From Timonella sp031979385 (GTDB taxonomy: Bacteria > Actinomycetota > Actinomycetes > Actinomycetales > Cellulomonadaceae): a stretch of DNA of 64,000 nt. Each line of letters starts with the position of its first letter. Position 1 is the stretch's first letter. Positions 16,379-24,200 of this stretch are shown piece by piece. A program made the position numbers and the translations under genes. The DNA is taken from NCBI GenBank assembly GCA_031979385.1, contig DALZEF010000014.1, positions 1 to 64,000 of the forward strand, in the 5' to 3' direction. The notes under the pieces were generated by a model. It saw nothing but the letters and a program-made list of their open reading frames with translations, was not told the origin of the DNA and searched no databases.

Positions 16379-17623
16379 CTAATCGTCGAGGACGAGGCAG
16401 TGCAGCGCCTGTCCGATGGCAACCTCGGTCATGTCCTCTGGCACGACTGCGAGCGCATTGGCCTGCGAGAGCGCACCCATGGTGAGCGATTCGGCTCGCA
16501 TGGGGTCTCCCACGGGAAATAGTTGATACCCCTCCACCGGTGTTCCGGTCACGAACACAGGGAGGAATTGGCGCACGCCCGCCGGGCTTGACCAGCGTGC
16601 GGTTGACACCGCCTTCAACGAGGCGCGGTACAGGTCCGAATAGCCGGCCATCGCACGCAACGCCGGACGCACGAACACCTCGAAGGCTATCTGCGCGGCA
16701 GCCGGGTGACCTGGCAGCGCATACAGAGGGACCAACCTGCCCGACTCGTCGGAAAACGTGGTGGCCGTGAGCTGTCCAAAGCCCTGATTCATGCCAGGGT
16801 GCATCGCCACATGGTCAAAGCGGACTCGGCCCAGCGGTCCGAGCACATCGCGCAGGGTGTCGTTCTCGCCCTCGGATAATCCGCCGGTGGTGATGAGGAA
16901 GTCGGCACGTACCAACTGGTCCTCAAGCGCCTCGCGCAACTGCGCGTTCGAGTCCGTTACCGGCGCGACCGATATCGGAATCGCCCCCACGTCCGACACC
17001 GCCGTTCGCAGGGACGGCCCGTTCGCGTCATAGACGCCGGGACGAGAGGAACCCGGCTCAACCAGTTCGTCGCCAACCGGGACGATGACCACGCGCGGCG
17101 CAGGATGGACCATCACACGCTTGAACCCGAGGCTTGCGGCGAAGGCGATCTGGCGTGCGCCCAAGCGCGTACCCGCCTCAAGCGCGACCTTGCCCTGAGG
17201 CACCTCCGCCCCGGCAGTCCACACGTATTGTCCCGGCGCGGGAATCCGCGTCATCGAGACCCGCGCATCACCGCGATCGGTCCAGCCAAGTGGCACCACA
17301 CTGTCCGCACCCACCGGAAGTGCCACACCGGATGACACCCGAATCGCCTGGAACTCGACCAAGCGCACCGGGGCATCGACGGGACTTGAGATCGAGTGGG
17401 CAACGGGAAACACCGCAGGCGAGTCCGGACTCGCCCCCTCTAGGTCCGCGGAGCGTACCGCATAGCCGTCGCACGCTGCGAGTGCCCGTCCCGGCACGTC
17501 CTCCACCGCGAGGATGTCCTTTGCGAGGATACTGCCCGCAGCATCCGTCAACACCACATCAAGCGGGTCGATCTGCCCCACCATGGAGAGCACTTGCGCT
17601 AGCTGCTCCTGAACCGTTCTCAT
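16379..17623 (-). CDS. MoeA/gephyrin-like protein, probable division protein Glp
   Basis: 414 aa with MoeA architecture. DGYAVR is near residue 60, the MPT-binding domain has VIVPVGDELVEPG and TTGGLSEGENDTL, then VAMHPGMNQGFG and the C-terminal beta domain. Canonical MoeA inserts Mo into molybdopterin. In corynebacteria the paralogue Glp binds FtsZ and the membrane receptor GlpR instead. The GlpR-like neighbour and the MHPGMNQGFG signature favour Glp here. ATG 17623 has AAGGTG at close range; the longer frame from 17650 does not. Confidence 0.85.
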   Translation of the reverse strand: MRTVQEQLAQVLSMVGQIDPLDVVLTDAAGSILAKDILAVEDVPGRALAACDGYAVRSADLEGASPDSPAVFPVAHSISSPVDAPVRLVEFQAIRVSSGVALPVGADSVVPLGWTDRGDARVSMTRIPAPGQYVWTAGAEVPQGKVALEAGTRLGARQIAFAASLGFKRVMVHPAPRVVIVPVGDELVEPGSSRPGVYDANGPSLRTAVSDVGAIPISVAPVTDSNAQLREALEDQLVRADFLITTGGLSEGENDTLRDVLGPLGRVRFDHVAMHPGMNQGFGQLTATTFSDESGRLVPLYALPGHPAAAQIAFEVFVRPALRAMAGYSDLYRASLKAVSTARWSSPAGVRQFLPVFVTGTPVEGYQLFPVGDPMRAESLTMGALSQANALAVVPEDMTEVAIGQALHCLVLDD

Positions 17624-17773
17624 GTTCACCTTGCTGTAGTTGCGCGCCACGACACGGCGCCCGGAACGCGGCCCGGTACCGACCGCTGTTTTAGGCTAAA
17701 CCACCGTCGAGAAAAGCGTACGCATTAAAAGAAGAAGCCTGCGTTTTCTACCCACACATGACAGTTTCTTTGA

Positions 17774-17786
17774 GATACTTTTAACC
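17774..17786 (+). promoter_or_regulatory. Candidate leaderless promoter -10 for 5-FTHF cyclo-ligase
   Basis: GATACT at 17774-17779 is seven bases before the ATG at 17787, and no ribosome binding site lies between. Confidence 0.35.
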
Positions 17787-18431
17787 ATGGCAGTCAGCAG
17801 ACAACCTTACCCAAGCGAAGACTTCACCGAAATCGAGGATGTCAAGTCCGCGCTTCGCACCGCTATCCGCGAGCAGCGAGCCAACCGCAGTGAACGTCTC
17901 CGCCGCGAAGCCGCCCAAGACTTCGCAACCGTGCTGCTGAGCATCCCCGAGGTCAAAAACGCGCACACCGTCGCGCTCTATGCCTCCCGTAACGGCGAAC
18001 CTTCGACACTGCCGATCCTGAACTACCTGCAGGCGCTCGATAAACAGATCCTCCTCCCCGTCCTCGGCTCCGGGCTGCAACGTGGTTGGGCGCCATACGT
18101 GGGCGAGGATGATCTGTTGGAGCGGGCCCCCGGTCGCCCGCCAGAGCCATCGACCCCGCGCCTGAGCGCTGAAGCGCTCCAGGCCGCCGACGTCATCATC
18201 GCCCCGGCGCTCGCGGTGGACTCTCGCGGCGTTCGGCTCGGACAGGGAGGCGGATGGTATGACCGCGCCCTGTTGCATGCTCGCGCCGGTGTGCAAACGA
18301 TTGCGCTGGTCTACCCAGAAGAGATCTACGATGCCGCGACCACGCCGCTTCCCCACGAGGATCATGACCTGCCCGTGCATGCCGTGGCGACCACCACACA
18401 TTGGGCCATGCTTCCTATGAGCGGTCTATAA
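17787..18431 (+). CDS. 5-formyltetrahydrofolate cyclo-ligase
   Basis: ATP-dependent conversion of 5-formyl-THF to 5,10-methenyl-THF, which returns a storage folate to the one-carbon pool. The 214-aa protein has the N-terminal KSALRTAIREQRANRS, PALAVDSRGVRLGQGGGWYD with the nucleotide/phosphate loop GQGGGWYD, and the C-terminal LPHEDHD region. It diverges from the MoeA/Glp-like gene with 163 bp between. In many actinobacteria galU sits in that gap; it is not here. Confidence 0.92.
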   Translation: MAVSRQPYPSEDFTEIEDVKSALRTAIREQRANRSERLRREAAQDFATVLLSIPEVKNAHTVALYASRNGEPSTLPILNYLQALDKQILLPVLGSGLQRGWAPYVGEDDLLERAPGRPPEPSTPRLSAEALQAADVIIAPALAVDSRGVRLGQGGGWYDRALLHARAGVQTIALVYPEEIYDAATTPLPHEDHDLPVHAVATTTHWAMLPMSGL

Positions 18432-18458
18432 TTGGCACTCGGAGCGCTTGAGTGCCAG
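18427..18458 (+). promoter_or_regulatory. TATAAT promoter element overlapped by a CIRCE-type (HrcA) operator
   Basis: A perfect -10, TATAAT (18427-18432), leads straight into TTGGCACTC-N9-GAGTGCCAG (18432-18458). CIRCE is TTAGCACTC-N9-GAGTGCTAA; the arms here keep GCACTC/GAGTGC and the exact 9-bp spacer. The expected transcription start falls inside the operator, as at groE promoters. It overlaps the last codon of the cyclo-ligase gene and precedes fmdB by 57 bp. Confidence 0.75.
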
Positions 18459-18515
18459 GTGCTCGGAGCGCCCGGCTAGCGGCGCTCGACGTGTACTAAT
18501 TCTTGAGGAGACACT

Positions 18516-18713
18516 GTGCCTACCTACTCGTACCGTTGTACGGTCTGTGGCCACGCCTTCGATGCCCAGCAGTCGTTCTCGGACGCGGCGCTGACCGCAT
18601 GCCCGCAGTGTGATGGCCTGTTGCGGAAGGTATTCTCAACGCCTGCCGTGACCTTCAAGGGTTCTGGTTTCTACCGGACAGATTCGAAGTCCTCGACTTC
18701 GAATAAGTCCTGA
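18516..18713 (+). CDS. FmdB-family zinc-ribbon protein
   Basis: 65 aa. MPTYSYRCTVCGHAFD and CPQC make the two CxxC knuckles of the FmdB-type zinc ribbon (about residues 8-11 and 29-32). A Ser/Thr/Lys-rich tail follows. GTG start with GAGGAG 5 nt upstream. The family is annotated as regulatory but its target is unknown. The CIRCE-type operator upstream suggests HrcA control, so it may be induced by heat shock. Confidence 0.9.
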   Translation: MPTYSYRCTVCGHAFDAQQSFSDAALTACPQCDGLLRKVFSTPAVTFKGSGFYRTDSKSSTSNKS

Positions 18714-18724
18714 TCTGTGACTTC

Positions 18725-18760
18725 GGGCCGGTCTCTCCACCATGGAGAGACCGGCCCTTT
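18725..18760 (+). terminator. Rho-independent terminator after fmdB
   Basis: A 14-bp perfect stem (GGGCCGGTCTCTCC with its complement, loop ACCAT) followed by TTT at 18758-18760. Confidence 0.8.
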
Positions 18761-18888
18761 GCATTGCCACAGGTTGCCTGCCACAGCAGAACTCCCCCTG
18801 TGAAGCGTTTGACCTTTTTGCTAGGGTCTTTTCTGGATCGTCGATAGACCCTCTGGGTACCCGCGCTCGACAACGATTTGGAGTTCCC

Positions 18889-19707
18889 ATGAACCTTGCA
18901 CGCCCCGTTGCTGCCGTAACCACGGCCCTCATGATCACAGCCCTTGCCGCATGTGGAACGGACGAACAACCGACCGACACCGACGCGACCACGAGCACAC
19001 CCATCGTCCAAGATGTCACTCCCACGGAAACCGACGAGCCGACTGAACCCGAGGACACCCCGACCGAACGTGTCGTTCCCAGCGAATGTGCGGCATTGAC
19101 GCTCGACACAGATGTCACCTACACAGGCCAAGAGCTCGGTGCCTGCGTGGCCACCGCACTCGCCTCCTTCGGAGCGGGCCGCATGGACATGATTGGCAGC
19201 GCCCAAGACGGAACCGCGTCCTTTACCTACGATCCCGACTACAACTTCCAGGTGGTCGGAACTTCTGATGGCGGTCCTCTCTCGATCATCTACACGGACG
19301 GAACCATGTGGGTTGACACGGGTAACGGCTGGGTAAAGGGAGACCCTGAATCCGATGACCCAACGGAGCAGATGGCGGGTGTCATCGGCGAGCTCTATCG
19401 GGTGTTCTCCGACCCTGCGGTGACTGCGGATCTCATCGCCGCCACCGATGGGTGGACCTCGGATCCAGAGCGAGCCCTGCGCACCCTTCCCACCGGAGAT
19501 GACATCAATGCGGTCCGCATCACCAACGATGAACCGTTTACCTGGCAGGGTTTCCAGGTTCAGGAACTGATCCTGTGGTACGGCGATGAGTGGGTACCTG
19601 TCGGAACTCAGGCGACCTCCTCAATCGAGGGCCTTGCACCCGAGACGGTCACTCAGGAGTTCTATGATCTTGGGGCGGACATCGAGATCACCGCTCCAAC
19701 CCAGTAG
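18889..19707 (+). CDS. Putative lipoprotein with acidic linker
   Basis: 272 aa. The signal peptide ends in the lipobox LAAC (Cys near residue 23). It is followed by an acidic Thr/Asp/Glu/Pro linker to about residue 64. The folded part has two cysteines (near 68 and 87) and repeated Tyr/Gly/Trp-rich stretches such as TDGTMWVDTGNGW, suggesting a beta structure like LppX/LprG-type carriers, but I cannot assign it. ATG 18889 has GGAG at 5 nt; the longer frame from 18742 would bury the signal peptide. Confidence 0.75.
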   Translation: MNLARPVAAVTTALMITALAACGTDEQPTDTDATTSTPIVQDVTPTETDEPTEPEDTPTERVVPSECAALTLDTDVTYTGQELGACVATALASFGAGRMDMIGSAQDGTASFTYDPDYNFQVVGTSDGGPLSIIYTDGTMWVDTGNGWVKGDPESDDPTEQMAGVIGELYRVFSDPAVTADLIAATDGWTSDPERALRTLPTGDDINAVRITNDEPFTWQGFQVQELILWYGDEWVPVGTQATSSIEGLAPETVTQEFYDLGADIEITAPTQ

Positions 19708-19716
19708 CGATTGTTT

Positions 19717-19766
19717 CCACAGCCCCTCGTGCACCTGTGTTCCAGCGGATGCACGAGGGGCTGTGG
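19717..19766 (+). terminator. Long-stem terminator after the lipoprotein gene
   Basis: A perfect 17-bp stem (19717-19733 with 19750-19766), loop of 16 bases, then ATATTTCTC. The stem begins 10 bp after the stop codon. Confidence 0.75.
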
Positions 19767-19809
19767 ATATTTCTCTGGGATTTTCGTTCGGGCAAGCCAC
19801 GATGTTCGT

Positions 19810-20508
19810 GTGCGAACCACGTCATCCTCTCGAGCAACCCTGCCCCGGGTCCGCGTACCCGTAACGCTGCGAGTGCGTTTTCTCCTGTGGCGTCTGCGTT
19901 ATCTACTCGTTGCGCTGCTACTCATAGCCCTGGGCGTTCAGTCCATTGCGTCTCAGGTACCCAACACCCCACGCACGTACGCTGAGTTTCCCACGGCAAC
20001 CATGGATCTACCGCTCGGTTCCGTACTGAACGAAGGGTCAGTGGCGTTCCCGGATAAGGAGGATGTCGCCCAGTCCACCTCAGAGACCACCGCCGACCTC
20101 ATCGGCCAAGCCCTCCTAGTCCCAGTGATGGAGGGAGCACCAATAACCGGGTCCATGGTGGCACCGTCACTGTCCACCGCGTTCGCATCAGAAGGTGAAG
20201 TTCTCACGTCAGCGAGTGTTGGCAACCCCGAGGTGCTCGCCTACGCGGCTCCGGGCAATCGTATGGATATCTATGCTCACCTCGACGGAGACGTCCAACG
20301 CATCGTGCACAACGGCTCCGTGATCGTGCTACCGGGGCGCGGCGGCGAGGAGGCCCGGTCGAACACCCCATGGGGAACAGAGCCGAGCAGCACGACTTTC
20401 GCCGGTTCCTCAAGTACCGTTTTATTAGCGGTCACAGAGCGGGAGGCAGCACTTCTCGCCACCATACCCACATGGGACAGTTCCCTGATGGCCGTGCTCG
20501 TTGACTAG
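19810..20508 (+). CDS. SAF-domain (CpaB/RcpC-like) membrane protein
   Basis: 232 aa. A basic N-terminus leads into one membrane helix (LLVALLLIALGV), then a SAF-like domain with LPLGSVLNEGSVAF and LVPVMEGAPITGSM, the two strand-turn elements found in CpaB and antifreeze-type domains. The C-terminal half is a small beta-rich domain. No pilus genes are nearby. The same gene often lies between fmdB and mscL in actinobacteria. The start is uncertain; GTG 19810 avoids overlapping the terminator stem. Confidence 0.7.
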   Translation: MRTTSSSRATLPRVRVPVTLRVRFLLWRLRYLLVALLLIALGVQSIASQVPNTPRTYAEFPTATMDLPLGSVLNEGSVAFPDKEDVAQSTSETTADLIGQALLVPVMEGAPITGSMVAPSLSTAFASEGEVLTSASVGNPEVLAYAAPGNRMDIYAHLDGDVQRIVHNGSVIVLPGRGGEEARSNTPWGTEPSSTTFAGSSSTVLLAVTEREAALLATIPTWDSSLMAVLVD

Positions 20509-20549
20509 CCCGCGGCCCCTTGGCCTTGAAAGAACTTAAGGAGTAATCC

Positions 20550-20954
20550 GTGAAGGACATCCTCAACGGTTTCAAAGAATTCGTCATGCGCGGAAGCGTC
20601 ATTGACCTAGCCGTCGGTGTGGTCATCGGTGCCGCGTTTTCCAAGATCGTGGATTCCCTGGTAGCGAACTTCATCAGCCCGTTGCTTGCGCTCCTGTTTG
20701 GCGAACCGGACTTCAACCACGTCGCAGTTGTGACGATCAACGGTGCGGTATTCCGCTTCGGGGCAATCATCACCGACCTTATCAACTTCCTGGCGATCGC
20801 TGCGGCACTGTACTTCTGCGTTGTGCTGCCCCTCAACAAGTTGCACGGCCTGCGCAAGAAGGGCGAGGTGGAGGAACCAGAAGCGCCAGCGGAAGACGTA
20901 CTCGTACTTCAGGAGATCCGCGACCTCCTCAAAGCACAGAACACCAACAAATAG
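20550..20954 (+). CDS. mscL: Large-conductance mechanosensitive channel
   Basis: Opens under membrane tension to release solutes on hypo-osmotic shock. 134 aa. The amphipathic N-helix MKDILNGFKEFVMRGSVIDL precedes TM1 (AVGVVIGAAFSKIV), the outer loop, TM2 (LINFLAIAAALYFCVVLP) and a charged C-terminal bundle. GTG start with AAGGAG 6 nt upstream. Confidence 0.97.
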   Translation: MKDILNGFKEFVMRGSVIDLAVGVVIGAAFSKIVDSLVANFISPLLALLFGEPDFNHVAVVTINGAVFRFGAIITDLINFLAIAAALYFCVVLPLNKLHGLRKKGEVEEPEAPAEDVLVLQEIRDLLKAQNTNK

Positions 20955-20957
20955 ACG

Positions 20958-21224
20958 CTACCGCTTGCCCCAGTGGGGCGGAACGTCCTCAAGCAGCCGT
21001 GCATCGTTGCCCGTCAGGGGCGGTGCAGGGCTGCTTCGCTGTGCGCTGGACACTCCATCAGTCCCGGCGACTCGCCCGCCGTCTGGTGAGTCCTCGCTCA
21101 GGCGAAATGATGCGACGGCCTCGCTTTCGGTGACCTTCTCGCCTCCGGGCCGCACCACACGCCGTCGTTTTTTACGGTGCGGCGCGCCGTCAGAAGACTC
21201 AGACACGACTGCGTCGAATCGCAT
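20958..21224 (-). CDS. Small conserved-looking protein coupled to the helicase-like gene
   Basis: 88 aa, hydrophilic, with a basic patch (HRKKRRRVVRPGG) and the C-terminal GNDARLLEDVPPHW. Small proteins ending in a similar DxRLxxxxPPHW motif occur beside helicase-like genes in other actinobacteria, as I recall it. Function unknown. ATG 21224 lies inside the upstream gene, whose stop is at 21199, so the 26-bp overlap implies translational coupling. It converges on mscL with 3 bp between the stops. Confidence 0.65.
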   Translation of the reverse strand: MRFDAVVSESSDGAPHRKKRRRVVRPGGEKVTESEAVASFRLSEDSPDGGRVAGTDGVSSAQRSSPAPPLTGNDARLLEDVPPHWGKR

Positions 21225-24200
21225 GTGAGATAGCGGTGTCCACCCGGTGACTGCGTCTACGGATTCCCAGTTCCTCGCGCACCTGCGCCGCCAACTCCTC
21301 TTCGCCACGCACCACGCCATCTCGGCTGATCCAGGCAACGAGTTCATCGAGTTGGTTGTCACCGTATGCATTGATCGGAAGGCCAAATGGCACATCTGGG
21401 CGCGGGCCGCGTCCTTCATCGGCGCCCGCATCTGGTACGAACAGCGATGACTGGGGTGCTCCGCCGCCAAGTTCACCCGATCTGTCGTCGACGACAAGCA
21501 GCGAATCCATGTTCTGTCCGGCGAGCGCCGCACTCTCGTGTTCGAGTACAGCGTTCGTTGCCTCACCGTCAATCACAGGCTGGACCCGTACGGCGGCGGC
21601 CTGCATCCGCTGCGCGTGCACCTTGAACACAGCATCACGAACAGAGTCTGCCTGCGAGACAGGATCAAGGAACAGCGGAACCGACCACAGCGTGATGACC
21701 TGCCACCCGAGCGATTCGAGGCGTTCGATCCGGTGTCGGTCACGCGTACGTAGCGACTCCTCGGCAACGTAGCGTAGATCGTCAGTCAGAACCGCGACGA
21801 AGTATTCGCCAGGGTAGTCAGGGTGTCCGGCAACGAGCGGAATGCGCTCCGAACCATCGAATCCATAGTTGGTCTCAACGGTCAGACCGTACTGCCAGAG
21901 CCGGTCTGCCAGGTCCACGAGCAGGCGATCTGGCTCGCTGCCGTCATCGTTGTGGGTGATGCCCTCGCGCTCGTCGCTTATGGGTGCGGTCTGCGTTGAA
22001 GTTTCCGCGCTTGGCGACGATCCGGTCGCGTCAGCGTTCTCATCGTGCCCACCAGCGGCCTCGCCCTGCTGGTCCCCGCTGGGTGGTGCCGTCTCGCTGG
22101 TGCCCTCCGACTCGTCGGGAATCTCGGAGGTGGCCTCCGAATCCTGCAACTGGGTGCGTGCGGGAACCTTGTCGGAGACGGCTTTAGCTGGAGTCGCAGC
22201 CTGCTTTTCCTCCGGCTCGATGAGAGGTTCCCCCGGGCCACCCGCGGCAAAGTCGAGGAGCGACCCGAGCATGCGTGCACCCGGCGTGCGCAGACGGGTG
22301 ATGTCCAGATCCTCAAGACCAAAGCAGGAGACAATCGTGAGTCGTCTGCGGGTCACGCCCAAAGCGTTGAGCAGCAGACCATCGCCACCGTCCTGAGAAA
22401 TAGCACCGAAGCGATGCAGTGTCCGACCGTGTGGGGTGCGGCCAAAGCCGAGCGACAGGATGACGGCATCACGGCTCAATCCGGCGACCTCGGTCAGATC
22501 GGCAACGATTGCCGGTTCGAGACGCCCGGAGTCAAAGAAGTTTGCCAGCACCACGTTGCTACGTTTCGCCTGTTCAAGCGCTTCCCGGAGACGGTCAGCA
22601 TGGTACTGCGACCCTGCAATGATCGCGAGTGACTCGTGGGAACGATCCAGCACATGCTCAATCACCAGATCCACAACTCGGCTCACCTCTGCCTCAGTGG
22701 ACAACACGGCGCCAGCCTTCTGGTTCGGCATGCCCGTGCCAAAGACCTGCTCAAACTGAACGAGTGAGGTTGGTTTGGGCAGTGGCAACGGCTTAAGCAC
22801 GCCGGCATATCCGTGCTTCATGAGGAAGCGGGTCAGACCAGTGTCACGGTGCACTGCATCGCCAGTTAGTTCAACGCGCGGCAGCAGTTCGCTCAATTGC
22901 GTCACCGCTCCTCCCGACGCACACCGGGCATCGCCGATGACAACCACCTGGCGGCCGCGCGCGATGGCGGAAAGCAACTGTTCAACCGGAAGATGCTGGA
23001 CGGCATCCAGGATCACTAGGTCAACGGTGCGGTGTGCAGGCAACAGGTGCGGAACCATAGTTGCAGTCGCAATCATGCACGGACGCAGACGACGCATCAC
23101 ATCCGTGTACTCCTCGTATGCGGCACGCACGGAGGTCAGGCGCTCCTCCACGAGCATCGTGAACAGCCCTTCGCCCTGCGACCGATAGTTACGCAAAGTC
23201 GACTGGTTCTGTTCGATTGCCGCAGATTTGATGAGTTGTGCAAGCGACGCAACATGAGCGCGGTCAAGTTCCCGGAACCGGTGGGCGTACTGCTCAAACC
23301 CACGCTCCGGGTCGTCCTGAAGAAACGGATGGGCAGCGAGCATGTCCTCGCACACCGAGGCCCACCACGCAAGATCGAGTTCAGCGTCCATCATGAGTGG
23401 ATCGATCTTGCGCTTGGTGAAGTCCTTCAGCAGGTCGCCAAGACCGATCTGCATAAGCGAACGCAACAGAGCGGTACGCTGCGGCAGGGTATCAAGCGCT
23501 GCGGCATCATCGCGCAGTTGCTCAAGACGCTTGGTGACATCCCCGAACAGGTTGTTGCTCAGATCGCCGCCGAGCGGCGTAGTCCTCAAGACCGGTTCGA
23601 GAGCCGCGACATGCTTCGTTACGGCTGCGTGCGTGTCCAGAATCTCGCGGAAACCCTCAGGCAATCGTGGCCAACCACCGGTTGGGCAATGCTGTGCCCA
23701 CACCTGACGCTGCCCCTTGATCCGCACGAGAGCCTCATGCAGGTCCGTCACGCGCACGCCGGGGCGAACCATGTCCTTGGCGCGCTTCACCAGACGACGG
23801 CGGTGCACGCCGGACATCTCGATGCCCTGCTCCGCACGCCATTGCTTCGTGGCGGTCGCGGCAACCAGATCATCCACTGAGGACTCGTACACGAGCGGCT
23901 GGAACTGATCCAGAATCTCGCGCATGCCCTCGAGCATCTGAACCTGCGCCGTCCACTGAGCCAGAGTCGTAGCGGGCGCGAGCCCCGTGGACTCTGCAAC
24001 GCGTTCAATCTGCTGCACCATGGCGGCAAGTGAATCGCTCGACTCCTCATTCGGCACAAGTGCGCTCACGCGTGCCAAGGCGGTGGTCGCGGCTTGGGAG
24101 GTTTCCAGGTTTGCACCGAACCACGGGGTTGAGGTCGGACGGATGGTGAATCCATCGAGTTGCGCGACCGTCCTCAGGTCCTGGCTGATCCGGTCTCGCA

